Notes: generated by a model from the sequence alone, not told the origin. DNA of 64,000 nucleotides from Pleurodeles waltl (GCF_031143425.1 NC_090438.1:756799823-756863822), one strand, 5' to 3'; shown: positions 35,501 through 47,280, counted from the first letter of the stretch. Made by a program: numbers and translations.

Positions 35501-35601
35501 GCGCTTTCAGTCGAAATTGAACCAGAAACCAGGCAAAAAGTGTGTGTGTGTGGAGGGGAGGAGGGGACGGGGGACCAGGTCAAAAGAGGCACTTTCTTAT
35601 A
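32559..35601 (-). repeat. 5' LTR of Gmr1-like copy A
   Basis: Runs from TGTAGGAAGCTGG to CTTTCTTATA on the plus strand (final CA of sense mutated). It holds three tandem segments of about 170 bp (32840-33250) and foldback element 34600-35227. It is visibly closer to the 5' LTR of copy B than to its own 3' LTR: both lack the 170-bp block near 19490-19670, and both have the extra 370 bp around 34115-34490. Confidence 0.85.
34600..35227. mobile_element. GC-rich foldback MITE built of serial hairpins (copy 1, 628 bp)
   Basis: Ends GCCCTCATTCTGACC and GGTCAGAATGACCAC are inverted repeats. Flanks share CTGTG (34595-34599 and 35228-35232); a 3-bp CTG duplication is also possible. The empty site is seen in copy B near 63486. 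The body is a chain of perfect or near-perfect hairpins, for example GGCGGGCGGCGGAGG with CCGCCCGCC, GCCGGCTC with GAGCCGGC, GCGACGGGTGCA with TGCACCCGTCGC, and ATTTCACTGTCTG with CAGACAGTGAAAT. CpG-rich. No protein. A PIF/Harbinger origin is possible but unproved. Confidence 0.85.
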
Positions 35602-35606
35602 CTGCC

Positions 35607-37335
35607 TTTGCTTCCACAAAGGTTAGGAAATAAGTAAAGCGAACAGCTCAGTATGTGTTCAACTTACAGTTTCTCAAGCCTGAGTTTCAGCCTTCAAAAG
35701 TGAGTATTTTTGAGGTGGGGGCTATCTACCACACCCACTAAACATAGTAAAGATTTGTTGGGGTGCTGACCAGTTACAGAATAATCCCCTTATTCAGAGT
35801 TTTTAATTCATACAAACAGAATATTAGTGGATTTTATGCTTGGTGCACTGAGTCCCATGTCTATCACATTTTACTGTACGTTTTTACCCCTAAGATTAGG
35901 CCAGGTTTTTTGCTGGCAAAATCAAATAGAGGGAAACCACAGCGGTGCGATAATTATTGCTCTACTCGGAATTCTGATCTGTGTGCAAACTACTGTTTGC
36001 ACATTCATTGAAATTGATCTTTTTACTCTAAATGGGAGCCTGATTAATAAATTGATTGAAAACGTTAGTTAAACAGAAACAAATATAGAGTTTGCATGCA
36101 ATCAAAATCGAATTCCTCCCTTTGCTATGTGGAACTGCAATTACTAATGTGCAAATTATTGCATTTCTCCAGCTTGTTAGTTCCTCAGATGCATTAATAC
36201 ATGTACAAGCACAGTAAAGAAATATCAAAGGGCAATACCTCTTTCTTCAGATCCACTGTTATGGGGCTTATAGCAGGTGGAGCCTCAGAATGCTCAAGCT
36301 TGGGAAGCCTCCTCACAAATCTCCTGTTGGTCTCAAAAGGGCTTGCACTCCCAGCCACCTGCAGAACAGCAAGGTGCAAAGTACTTAGCTTATAGTTTCA
36401 TGCCATGCACTTTCCTGTCAATGTACATCTTGACTCTATAGCATCTCACAAAGGCCTTTGTGTTAATGATGAAGCAATGTAAATGTCAAGCTGTCCTAAT
36501 AAAACATGCAGCTCATTCAGAACACACTGGCTTTCAGCACAATCAAAACCAAGAGGTTGCTGAATGGAAGACAAGAATGGGGGCTCAGATCCAGTCAAAA
36601 CCACTCCCGGTCCATCTGCCCACCTTGACTGCCATCATGTCTCATGTCCAAACGTGTTCACATTAGCACATTCATTTATTCCTGTAGCCACTCATCATAA
36701 TTAATCTCTCTCTCCCCACAGGAAGCAATCACATCACTGCCTATGCCATTACCAGTCCATCCCTTGCACAATCCCACCTAGATTGCTGAGATCCATGCTA
36801 TTGCACCCACACTACTCACTGCCCATACCTACACACACCATACCAGCATCCAACTCACCTACACAACACACCAACTACATGCCACCATGATATCTACTAT
36901 CCACATATAATCCTGGCCTCACTAATGTACCTAAAAAATCTAACAGGTTATTTGCATCAGCTGCACTGCCGACCAAGCATATGTGTATACAACAATTCAG
37001 GGCTAGAACTATAGTTTATTTAGATGTTATTCTCTCTGACTACCTCCGGGCACCCCCTTTTCACTATGATCCCTCACTACACATAAAAAGTGCTCATTAT
37101 TATATGTTTTGCTACATGGTGTAGACCATTCTTACTTGCCCTAATCACAGAATAGGTGGGACGATTCTTCAATAGTGTAGAGCTTCATCATACCCCACAG
37201 ACGCGCCCCCTCACACACACACAGTTCTTTCTAGCAACACATCGAAGGAAGCACCTTTGGTCTATGCTCCGCCTTTGCACCACCAATCCACTGGTCCTAC
37301 ATCACTATCAATCAACAGCCTGCCAGTGTGAAAAT
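35607..37335. repeat. Block Q, part 4
   Basis: Matches block P at about 8640-10330 from GGGCTATCTACCACACCC to CAACAGCCTGCCAGTG. Non-coding. The similarity ends where the endogenous retrovirus begins. Confidence 0.75.
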
Positions 37336-39093
37336 AGATTGTGATTGATAAAATTCTAGTGTGTAGAATGCAAAAAGGAGTTTTTGCTAACTTAACTTAA
37401 CTTCTGTCACCCATCTTGGATGTGACATTTCCGTACACCATATGAATGGTTCTGCTGTTTAATTTCTACTATAATTACTAACTTTGAGGCTTTGCTATAG
37501 CATGAAGAAGACTTTCCCAGCTGGGTCGGATGAAATGTACCTTTCTAAGGACAAGCTAACCAGCCCAGACTGTATAACATACTATGTAACATTTCATGTT
37601 CTATGTGTAGAAGCTGTGAAACACCTGAACCAAGGTAGTACAATGATGAATCACCAAATGTATTCTGTATTAAATGTCTCTCTTAGCTTTCTTCTCATTG
37701 GTTAAGACCCTCCGAACCATTGACTAATGTAGTAAAGGTATGAAATCCTTTGTCTGGAGTCCCATAAAATAGGAAGATTTCTCCATGTAAGGAGGAGACT
37801 TTCCCCATTCTGTGAAGGTGCACCAGATTTGCCATTGTTAGACTTCTACTGAGTTTTTACTTTCCACTGCTTTATGGAACCTATATGTTTTGATATTTCT
37901 AATTGAATGCCTAACACATGCATTGCTGTAACTATTTTTTTCTGTGTAAATGTTAAAAAACTTTAGCCCCTTGTCTATCAGTCTTTGAGCAGACCATTTA
38001 TTCACTTTCTTTGTGCTGTAATTTGAGCTCACCATACCAGAAAGACAGGTCCAACGGGGAGCACCAAAGTCTGATAGGGACTACGCTGACCCGGTGCGAA
38101 TTGCCAGAGTGCTAGGGAAGTTAAATTAGAGGCAGGTTGGCATGCTGACAGATCTGATAGCAGATGATAGTTCGGATTGTATCCATTAGATATTGATTGG
38201 GCCTGCCAAGGAGGTAAATTTCCCACAAAACCAACAGACTGCACCATCATGGTCCATGCTGGTTTGTCCTGGTATTCAAATTAATCCAGACCACAGGACT
38301 GATTCTGATTTCCGGAGACCAAGGGGAAATGAGGTGGCTGACTCAGTAACCCCAAAGCTAACAGCGTCTGAGTATCAACAGGAAACACCATGTGTGTAAA
38401 ATGAGACTTGGATGAGGGAGAAGCATGACAGTGCATATTGGGACTAATAGTTAAGAGGGAGAAATGAGATGCAGTGGACAGAGCTTGAATTTAACTATTT
38501 TGTAGTATTGATTCTTGTATTTAAAGGGACAGTAATGACTGTATTTTTTATGTTTGTCTTTGAATTTTGAAAGACAGTGACATATAAATTGCTTTTGGTG
38601 TAAGACCTTTGATATACAAGACTGCAGAGAGGTACCTCAGTTGTAGTTTGAGATTTAATAAGTTGATGTTTTATCTGCAAGGATGAGGTGTACTGTGAAG
38701 CTCTATCAGTGACACCAAGATGGGGATGTAACATTGCTATTGTTGGATTGTACTAAACAAGGTCAGTATTTCTTCATTCTTCAGTGCTTGGGAGCCTAGA
38801 GCCTGTCGGTGAGTGAATGTGGATAGCATTCTCCATCTTTTAAAAACGTTCTTCCATAGAAGAAGCAGACAATATTAAGTTTAAGAGCATTGTGGAAAGA
38901 GCTTAGGGGACATCGACAAAACTCAGGCTGCTGACATCATAGGGTGGTGCGCAGGGATTGGCTGGCAATTGCATGAAGCCATGTTGCGACTGATTGACCT
39001 TTGTCAGGCTGATATTGGGTGACTAGCCAAGAACGAGTGAGAAAGGCTTGTGTGTGAGAAAAGTGAGAATCATATACGCAGTTAGAAAGAAAA
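37336..39093 (+). other. Presumed 5' LTR and leader of a class I endogenous retrovirus
   Basis: Unique sequence between the end of block Q similarity and the retroviral gag start. A TATA-like CATAAAAT is at 37765-37772. I could not fix the LTR end or a primer binding site, and no 3' LTR is in the window for comparison, so the LTR extent is a guess. Confidence 0.4.
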
Positions 39094-39841
39094 ATGGGTA
39101 ATCTATTTTTAAAAAACGCATTAGACTTTAAATCAAGAAGTGAAATTCCTGCCTGAGGGAACACCAGCTAGAGAAATGGCGGCCAAGAAAGTGTTGCACG
39201 CATACCTATGACTCAAACCATTGCATTAATACACTGCAAAAGATGAGGAATTGCGGTTCCTACTGTGCAAGACATTTCACATAACTAGACTTGAGAATCT
39301 GAGTAGGAGAATGTTTGACTTAAAGCCCCAGCCTAGACCCACCCAATTGGAGGCCCTGACTATTTGGGAACAGGCCTCGAATGGGACGTATTGGAAAGGT
39401 TTCCACCTGAATTCTGAAATAAGGCTTATTTCTGGATAAACGCATAAGGCGATGAGAGACAAAGGAGATGGTGGGAGGATATAATGGAGACAGTGGGCAT
39501 ATACCCCTCATCAGAAAGTGAGGCTTTTGAGAGGAAAACCCCAGTGCAAAAAGTAACCCAAAGGAGAGACAGAGGCAGAGAATGAGGATGTTTTCATAAA
39601 TAAAATCTTAAGGACAAGACCACCCCTGTATAATGCAACACTGATAATAGAGAGCTTGCCCCAAGCTCTGGCAGGAAACTAATCCACCACACCCTCCACA
39701 AAAGCAAATGCTCCGCCTAATTATGCCAAATTTGCCATCCTGTCAACGATCCCAACCCAAAGTGCCCCACCAACTTCAGTAACTCTGACCACCTCCCTGA
39801 TGCTGACCAGCATGGGCATTCCTTCCACCCCAATGAGTACC
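39094..39841 (+). pseudogene. Endogenous retrovirus gag, matrix part
   Basis: ATG at 39094 begins M-G-N, the usual myristoylation start of gamma and epsilon gag. Stops occur within 20 codons and the frame shifts repeatedly; 39251-39439 is the longest remaining open piece. After 39600 it is P-, S- and T-rich. It is cut at 39841 by the target duplication of a solo LTR and resumes at 42844. Confidence 0.6.
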
Positions 39842-42838
39842 TGTAGGAGGCTGGACTGGCTTGTAGTGAGTACCAAGGGGTACTTGCACCTTGCACCAGG
39901 CCCAGTTATCCCTTATTAGTGTATAGGGTGTCTAGCAGCTTAGGCTGATAGATAATGGTAGCTTAGCAGAGCAGCTTAGGCTGAACTAGGAGACGTGTGA
40001 AGCTACTACAGTACCACTTAGTGTCATATGCACAATATCATAAGAAAACACAATACACAGTTATACTAAAAATAAAGGTACTTTATTTTTATGACAATAT
40101 GCCAAAGTATCTTAGAGTGTACCCTCAGTGAGAGGATAGGAAATATACACAAGATATATATACACAATAGCAAAAATATGCAGTATAGTCTTAGAAAACA
40201 GTGCAAACAATGTATAGTTACAATAGGATGCAATGGGGAAACATAGGGATAGGGGCAACACAAACCATATACTCCAAAAGTGGAATGCGAACCACGAATG
40301 GACCCCAAACCTATGTGACCTTGTAGAGGGTCGCTGGGACTATTAGAAAATAGTGAGAGTTAGAAAAATAACCCTCCCCAAGACCCTGAAAAAGTGAGTG
40401 CAAAGTGCACTAAAGTTCCCCTAAGGACAAAGTAGTCGTGTTAGAGGAATAATGCAGGAAAGACACAAACCAGCAATGCAACAACTGTGGATTTCCAATC
40501 TAGGGTACCTGTGGAACAAGGGGACCAAGTCCAAAAGTCACAAGCAAGTCGGAGATGGGCAGATGCCCAGGAAATGCCAGCTGCGGGTGCAAAGAAGCTT
40601 CGACTGGACAGAAGAAGCTGAGGTTTCTGCAGGAACGAAAAGGGCTAGAGACTTCCCCTTTGGTGGACGGATCCCTCTCGCCTTGGAGAGTCGTGCAGAA
40701 GTGTTTTCCCGCCGGAAGGACGCCAACAAGCCTTGCTAGTCGCAAATCGTGCGTTTGGCGTTTTTGGACGCTGCCGGGGCCCTGGAGGGACCAGGAGGTC
40801 GCAAATTGGACCTGAAGAGAGAGGGGACGTCGAGCAAGACAAAGAGCCCTCACTGAAGCAGGTAGCACCCGGAGAAGTGCCAGAAACAGGCACTACGAGG
40901 ATGTGTGAAATGGTGCTCGCCGAAGTTGCACAAAGGAGTCCCACGTCGCCGGAGACCAACTTAGAAAGTCGTGCAATGCAGGTTAGAGTGCCGTGGACCC
41001 AGGCTTGGCTGTGCACAAAGGATTTCCGCCGGAAGTGCACAGGGGCCGGAGTAGCTGCAAAGTCGCGGTTCCCAGCAATGCAGCCCAGCGAGGTGAGGCA
41101 AGGACTTACCTCCACCAAACTTGGGCTGAAGAGTCACTGGACTGTGGGGGGCCACTTGGACAGAGTTGCTGGATTCGAGGGACCTCGCTCGTCATGCTGA
41201 GAGGAGACCCAAGAGACCGGTAATGCAGCTTTTTGGTGCCTGCGGTTGCAGGGGGAAGATTCCGTCGACCCACGGGAGATTTCTTCGGAGCTTCTGGTGC
41301 AGAGAGGAGGCAGGCTACCCCCACAGCATGCACAAGCAGGAAAACAGTCGAGAAGGCGGCAGGATCAGCGTTACAGAGTTGCAGTAGTCGTCTTTGCTAC
41401 TATGTTGCAGGTTTGCAGGCTTCCAGCGCGGTCAGCAGTCGTTTCCTTATCAGAAGGTGAAGAGAGAGATGCAGAGGAACTCGGATGAGCTCTTGCATTC
41501 GTTATCTAAAGTTTCCCCAGAGACAGAGACCCTAAATAGCCAGAAAAGAGGGTTTGGCTACCTAGGAGAGAGGATAGGCTACTAACACCTGAAGGAGCCT
41601 ATCAGCAGGAGTCTCTGACGTCACCTGGTGGCACTGGCCACTCAGAGCAGTCCAGTGTGCCAGCAGCACCTCTGTTTCCAAGATGGCAGAGGTCTGGAGC
41701 CCACTGGAGGAGCTCTGGACACCTCCCAGGGGAGGTGCAGGTCAGGGGAGTGGTCACTCCCCTTTCCTTTGTCCAGTTTCGCGCCAGAGCAGGGGCTAAG
41801 GGGTCCCTGAACCGGTATAGACTGGCTTATGCAGAATTGGGCACATCTGTGCCCAAGAAAGCATTTCCAGAGGCTGGGGGAGGCTACTCCTCCCCTGCCT
41901 TCACACCATTTTCCAAAGGGAGAGGGTGTCACACCCTTTCTCAGAGGAAGTTCTTTGTTCTGCCATCCTGGGCCAGGCCTGGCTGGACCCCAGGAGGGCA
42001 GATGCCTGTCTGAGGGGTTGGCAGCAGCAGCAGCTGCAGTGAAACCCCAGGAAGGGCAGTTTGGCAGTACCAGGGTCTGTGCTACAGACCACTGGGATCA
42101 TGGGATTGTGCCAACTATGCCAGGATGGCATAGAGGGGGCAATTCCATGATCATAGACATGTTACATGGCCATATTCGGAGTTACCATTGTGAAGCTACA
42201 TATAGGTAGTGACCTATATGTAGTGCACGCGTGTAATGGTGTCCCCGCACTCACAAAGTTCAGGGAATTGGCTCTGAACAATGTGGGGGCACCTTGGCTA
42301 GTGCCAGGGTGCCCTCACACTAAGTAACTTTGCACCTAACCTTTACCAGGTAAAGGTTAGACATATAGGTGACTTATAAGTTACTTAAGTGCAGTGAAAA
42401 ATGGCTGTGAAATAACGTGGACGTTATTTCACTCAGGCTGCAGTGGCAGGCCTGTGTAAGAATTGTCAGAGCTCCCTATGGGTGGCAAAAGAAATGCTGC
42501 AGCCCATATGGATCTCCTGGAACCCCAATACCCTGGGTACCTCAGTACCATATACTAGGGAATTATAAGGGTGTTCCAGTAAGCCAATGTAAATTGGTAA
42601 AAATGGTCACTAGCCTGTTAGTGACAATTTGGAAAGAAATGAGAGAGCATAACCACTGAGGTTCTGATTAGCAGAGCCTCAGTGAGACAGTTAGTCACTA
42701 CACAGGTAACACATTCAGGCACACTTATGAGCACTGGGGCCCTGGGTTACCAGGGTCCCAGTGACACATACAACTAAAACAACATATATACAGTGAAAAA
42801 TGGGGGTAACATGCCAGGCAAGATGGTACTTTCCTACA
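39842..42838 (-). mobile_element. Giant solo LTR, family 1, copy 4 (3.0 kb), inside retroviral gag
   Basis: Ends TGTAGGAGGCTGG and CTTTCCTACA, with a perfect 5-bp duplication GTACC (39837-39841 and 42839-42843). The near-palindromic poly(A) signal is at about 40068-40090. It aligns to copies 1-3. Confidence 0.92.
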
Positions 42839-42843
42839 GTACC

Positions 42844-43440
42844 ATACCATCCCACCCCAAGCTCAGAAACCTTCGATCAGCTCCCAACTGCTGAAGACAC
42901 ATCATGCATGATTTCCTCTACAAATCAAATTGACAGGCTTAGTGAGACCCCGTTACCTAAGACTGGTACAGTCTGCACCTCCCGGGTTAGCCCCACCACC
43001 AAGTGAAGTATATTCTCAGAGAGAATAAATAATGCCCAACTAAAGACTAAACTTTAAGAAATTGTACAGGGTAATGTAAGATTAGACTAAAGGGAAGTGT
43101 AGGATTAGACTTTCTAGGCCACTACACCGAGAGTGAATTGGTTTACTTGAGCAAAGAGGCTGCAAGAGTAGCAAGGGAAGAGTATGCGAACACTGACAAA
43201 CTGATATCTTTTGGGAGAAGTACAGGCAGGAATATATGTGCATGTTCCATGGTCTCAAACTGATCTCTTCCATTTCACAAATACCGTCCTGAAATTGAGG
43301 GAAAACCCTGACAAGTGGTATATCCAGATAATTCAAATTATAACCATTCCTGAGGTATTGGGACCTACGTTTTGAGCAGGGGTGGGTGGAACTCACGAAG
43401 TTCTACTCGGCAGAATCCATAATATATATCCATAATAATA
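42844..43440 (+). pseudogene. Endogenous retrovirus gag, capsid part
   Basis: Near 43230-43390 the plus strand reads WSQTDLFHFTNTV then LRENPDKWYIQIIQI, matching the start of the retroviral capsid N-terminal domain (SxxDLxxW...P...P). Frames are broken. It continues the gag interrupted by the solo LTR. Confidence 0.65.
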
Positions 43441-43814
43441 CATAAAAACTCCCCGTGATTCCACAGAGTTCTTCGGTGTAATTCTCCCAGCATGTGCTAT
43501 GCTTGTATAAATTAGCAGTAGCGAAGATTGCTATCTATTTGTCAGCACCTTGGCATTGTTGTGTTCACCATTCAGTAGTTTTTCTCCATGGAGACAATGG
43601 TTCCAGACAGGTAGAGCACCAGGCAAAGCAGAAAACAACCAACAATTGAGCACAAGAAAGCACGAGTGCTGCGATACCGATGGATATTGCCCGCAACAGC
43701 TCAGTTTGCATTTAAACATTACTACTGCACATAGTGAATATCCAGTGAGCACACATGGTAAACATATGAAATTTGAGAGACCAGAATCAACCATTTAAAT
43801 GTTGTAGAATCCAT
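43441..43814. other. Decayed retroviral gag or unassigned
   Basis: No clear motif; probably the rest of the capsid region. Confidence 0.35.
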
Positions 43815-44250
43815 ATTTCTCCCCAAAGTCCAGGCTAGTGGTGTGCGGTCTTATCTTTAATGTAGAAGGCCCTGCAGCCCTCATCGTTCAGCCACTGCAT
43901 AAGCAGTCCCAGCACACTGTCTCTGATGGTACTGCCGCGTTCTAGTTGCAGACCCAGTAGCCCCTTCCTCGTAGAGCGGCATGATGTCTGTGCGGTAGGC
44001 CCGGACAAAGAAGTGCTTGCGGTCCTCAGCGAAGGAGTAAAAAGAGCCCGCAACAGTGGCTTCCCACCCCCAGGCGCTGCAGCATGAGGCCCGGCAGGGC
44101 CACACTGAGTGCCAGCTCGTACAGCTCCTGTGGCTGGCAGTCCATAAGCAGCAGCCGCTCGCTGCTCCATCTGCCTCTTCAGCCAGGCTGTCATCTTGCT
44201 GTGGCAGCGCGTCATGCAGTTGTTGCACATCTCAAAACCAAAACCCCCAG
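43815..44250 (-). pseudogene. Unidentified coding-like fragment (retrocopy candidate)
   Basis: GC-richer than its surroundings and coding-like on the minus strand, with the sense moving between frames. Successive pieces read [59 protein letters not shown] and LGLLMQWLNDEGCRAFYIKD. The residues change frame at least three times, as expected for an old copy of a protein-coding sequence. I do not recognise the protein. It is opposite in sense to the surrounding retrovirus and lies between its gag and protease. No intron, poly(A) tail or target duplication could be fixed. Confidence 0.5.
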
Positions 44251-44599
44251 AATGAGATGAACGGGCTCAAAATGTTCAGATTGAGTTAAGAACCGAAAGA
44301 GTCTCTATGCTTATTTCTCAAGAGACTAATCGAACAAGTCTGCAGGAAATTCGTCCTATGCCAAACGCTCCTTTGATGAGCCCAGAGCCCCGGTCTACCC
44401 CCAGACTCCTTTTGTGCCTACACAGATGCAGGTTGGAAAGTCCCATTTCCAACCCAAAACTAGACCCCAACAGAATTAATTAATAAATCATGCTTGGAAG
44501 TCAAGTTTAATTAGAGCAGGCCCAATGATGGTGCCTGAGGAGGGAGGAGGTCTGCATACATGGCTCAGTTCTGGAAGGGTAACAGAGCGGTCCTTATCT
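44251..44599. other. Unassigned, probably gag-protease junction of the retrovirus
   Basis: No zinc knuckle could be recognised. P-rich plus-strand frame near 44370-44410. Confidence 0.35.
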
Positions 44600-45074
44600 G
44601 GAGAGAGAAGTCAACAGGTGCGCAGTGTCCTTTTTAATAGACACCACAGCCAGTTGTTCAACTGTTAAGACAGTTGAAGTCCCACATCTGGCCCTCTCTC
44701 GAAAGGAGATACATGTCATTGGTACAACAAATCAGCGGCGCACAAACAACATTTCAACCCCATAACCAGTAAAAATAGAGACCTTCAAAAACCATCACCA
44801 GCTTGTCATTTGTGATTTGAGTCCTATGAAACTGCTGGGAAGGGGCCTGCTCTGTAGGCTAAACTGTGTGATTTATTGCAAGCCAGAAGATGATGACCTA
44901 GGTACCAAGGCAGTCGACGCGGAGTTCAAGCTTAAGTCCCAAGAGTCTGTAGTTAGGCTGTACCCTGTCTCCACCAAAGAAGACCTACAGCTTGATTTGA
45001 AGGAATCATTTAGAGAGGAGGTATGGAATTTTACTGGAAAGGAAATTGGCCTAATCAAAGTACTAAGCTATTAG
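44600..45074 (+). pseudogene. Endogenous retrovirus protease and start of RT
   Basis: Frame 44817-45074 opens with KLLGRGLLCRLNCVIYC, matching the C-terminal protease motif L-L-G-R-D-L-L; the Asp is Gly here. Upstream, VEVPHLALS and IHVIGTTNQ lie in other frames. The active-site D-T-G was not found intact. Confidence 0.65.
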
Positions 45075-45099
45075 AGATTACCCTCACATGCAATGCTGT

Positions 45100-45720
45100 T
45101 TTTCCTCAAACATAACCTTACAATTGGCACCCAAAGCCATGGCACGAGTAACTCTCGTCATTGATAACATGATAGAACTGCACATCCTTAAAGAGGTCAT
45201 TGGGAGTCCCTGCAACTCTCCGATTCCGGCCTTGCAAAAAGCAAATAAAAAGCAGAGAATATAACAGGACCTCAGAAAGATAAGCCAAACAGTTGAGCCA
45301 TACTATCCTGTTCTAAATTCCCCCAGAAGCAGAGTAGTTCACGATAATGACCTATGTCAGGCATTCCTTTCCATTCCCCCCATGAAGAGAGCCAGTATCT
45401 CTTCGCATTCCATTTCCAAGAGAAAACTCTTGTGTGGTGTCACACTCTTGAGGGGTATACTGAGAGATGCTCATAATTCAATGAATTATTGGAAAAATGC
45501 TTAGAAACTCTACAGCTGTCATGCAGTTCTTGACTAGTGTAGTGCATGGATGCCCTAATTGTGGCATCAATAACAAAAGAGGCTTTTAGGAAAAACACCA
45601 TCACCCTGCTCACCCAACTTGCTGAGAATGCCAACTTGCTGAGAATGGGGATAAGTTTTCCCTTGAGAATTGTCAGTACTTTTTAAAGAGGTCAAGTAGC
45701 TGGGATATCAGAATGAGAAG
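45100..45720 (+). pseudogene. Endogenous retrovirus reverse transcriptase
   Basis: Fragments in several frames include SPCNSPIPALQKANKK, QDLRKI, DLCQAFLSIP, ETLQLSCSS and ASITKEAF. The YMDD motif reads C-M-D-A. The fragments appear in the right order for a gamma/epsilon RT. Heavily decayed. Confidence 0.75.
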
Positions 45721-46340
45721 GGAGCCAAGCGAGTGTCCCATGAGCAAATTTAAACTGTTCCCAAATGAAATTCCCAACCAACCAGTGAGAAGGTCAAATA
45801 TCTTTGGGTATGTTTGGTGTATCCGACAATGGATCCCATATTTTTCTCTTGTGGTGAAGCCCTTGCAGATGCTCACTCAAACTGACTCAGTACAAAAGGA
45901 TGACAAGAGCATGAATGCCTTCCAAGTTCCCAGAAATGTACCCTGCAATGCCATATTATACCTAAGAATTTGTGCTATTTTGCCGCAAAAAAGATGGATG
46001 CACACTATCTGTTTTGACAGAGATCCATGGCAAATTAAAGCATCCCGTTGGCTACTTATTAGCTACCCTTGTTTCAGTAGCCACAATATTACCTTGCTAT
46101 CTCGAAGTGGTTGCAGGAGTTAGTGTGAGTATAAAACAAACCAAAGGTATTGTGATTGGCCATCCTCTTATTTTCATGGTGCCAGACTCCTTAGAAATTC
46201 TCATGACTTGTACATGCTTTCAGCACTTGACCAATAGCCTCGTAACCCGCTATGAGAGATTCATGTTGGCTACAGAAAATGTGTCACGAAAAAGCTTGTA
46301 CATCCTGAACCTGCTAAATGTAGTCGAGCTGCCTAGGTAA
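45721..46340 (+). pseudogene. Endogenous retrovirus RT connection and RNase H
   Basis: Two overlapping frames, 45713-46123 and 45972-46340, carry RQWIPYFSLVVKPLQMLTQT, then a PFxxKKDGCT-like run, HGKLKHPVGYLLATL and IFMVPDSLEIL, the order seen in class I pol. The first piece is the connection segment and the second the RNase H region. Confidence 0.7.
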
Positions 46341-46826
46341 TTTGTAGTAGTGAAATGTGCTGCACAGTAGAGTGGCGACCATTACGTTATAAGCGGCATC
46401 AGCAATACAGTCAAATTACCCACTATATGCTCTTTAGTCCAGCACATTCCACTTAAATGAGCCATGTAGTGAGAAAAGAGGGCCAATTTCGAGCATGCCT
46501 TTAAGTACAGTGCAAAAATTAAATGAGCTGAGGGAGCTACAGCATGAAGATAGGAAAACACATGCTGTATGAAAGATACTAGCGATAGATGGGTGTGCAG
46601 CGATGGAAGACACATTTTCCACCAATTCCATACTGCTTGCAATGGTAAGACATATGCATGGCTCAACATATGTTGGTCGGGATGGAATGTTTATGACTTT
46701 CAAGCGATACTGGTAAAATCCTCATTTTCGAGTTATGGCCGAGATCTTGTGCCAGTGTTGCATCTCGTCAGAGGTAAAATGTAGGCAAGAATGTTTTTGT
46801 GACTAGTAGCCACATAGAGAAATCAG
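46341..46826. other. Decayed RNase H to integrase junction
   Basis: Expected to hold the integrase zinc domain and part of the core; I see no clear motif. Confidence 0.35.
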
Positions 46827-47280
46827 ATGGCACTTTCAGCCATACTCAGATTTACTTTGTGGAGATGCACCAATACTTCCACTAGTACTCAGGAGCATTT
46901 AAAAACACCTAATGCAGGAGAAAGAGATTCTTACCCCCACAAAGTATTGATGGGGAGAGTCACGAGAATCCCTTCAGTTACAACAGCCCCTTTTGTGAAT
47001 ATCACAGATGACTTGGTTCTTTTAATGCATAGACCTGGCTGATGTGGTAAAGTTCTATCTCCCACCAAGTCAATGGTGCAACTACATCTGTGAGAAATAC
47101 TACATGCCATGATCTAAGCTCTGTGGAGTGGATTCATGTGATAAAGCACATCTGCAAGTCGTTCTTGGAAAAGCGTTGGAGAGGATGCTACCAGATCATA
47201 TTGATCACCAATACTGGCGTAAAGTGTGTCGAACTGCCAAACTGGATACATGCTTCCTATACCTAGAGAAGGATATGAGC
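46827..47280 (+). pseudogene. Endogenous retrovirus integrase, C-terminal part
   Basis: Pieces include PHKVLMGR (as in the end of the core), FVNITDDLV and, near 47180-47275, WRGCYQIILI with VELPNWIHASYT. The last pair is the SH3-like C-terminal domain pattern of gamma integrase (GPYxVLL...WIHxxH). Cut at about 47281. Confidence 0.65.

Larger units (their letters stand above)
19268..35601 (-). mobile_element. Gmr1-like Ty3/gypsy retrotransposon, copy A, complete but defective (16.3 kb with nested insertions)
   Basis: LTRs lie at 19268-21517 (3' LTR) and 32559-35601 (5' LTR), flanked by the 5-bp duplication CTGCC (19263-19267 and 35602-35606). The first base of the left LTR is C instead of T. 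Along the minus strand the order is gag, protease, integrase, RT, RNase H. Integrase ahead of RT with gypsy-type domains is the hallmark of the Gmr1 clade first described from cod. Nested inside are two solo LTRs (24487-27139 in the protease region, 27866-31562 in gag) and a GC-rich foldback element (34600-35227 in the 5' LTR). Coding regions are full of stops and frameshifts. Confidence 0.88.
37336..47280 (+). mobile_element. Class I endogenous retrovirus (gamma/epsilon-like), decayed, 3'-truncated
   Basis: The order on the plus strand is gag, protease, RT, RNase H, integrase. All parts hold stops and frameshifts. It is interrupted by solo LTR 39842-42838 and fragment 43815-44250. The integrase C-terminus ends at about 47275, where a LINE tail and then a truncated Gmr1 LTR follow, so env and the 3' LTR are missing. 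RT and protease motifs are of the gamma/epsilon type. Old copy, no intact reading frame. Confidence 0.75.

Noticed and set aside
35602..35640. Extension of the Gmr1-like LTR beyond 35601, because copy B has the same sequence there
   Set aside because: The CTGCC duplication at 19263-19267 fixes the end, and neither 3' LTR has this sequence at its inner edge. Shared flank is better explained by duplication, though this needs the sequence beyond 64000.
43881..44228. Intact host gene on the minus strand
   Set aside because: Protein-like sequence jumps between frames, and there are no splice sites or upstream exons; treated as a pseudogene fragment.
46990..47280. Retroviral env remnant (cysteine pattern and aromatic residues in one frame)
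   Set aside because: Other frames of the same stretch match the integrase C-terminal domain (YQIILI and WIHAS patterns) in the expected place after RNase H.
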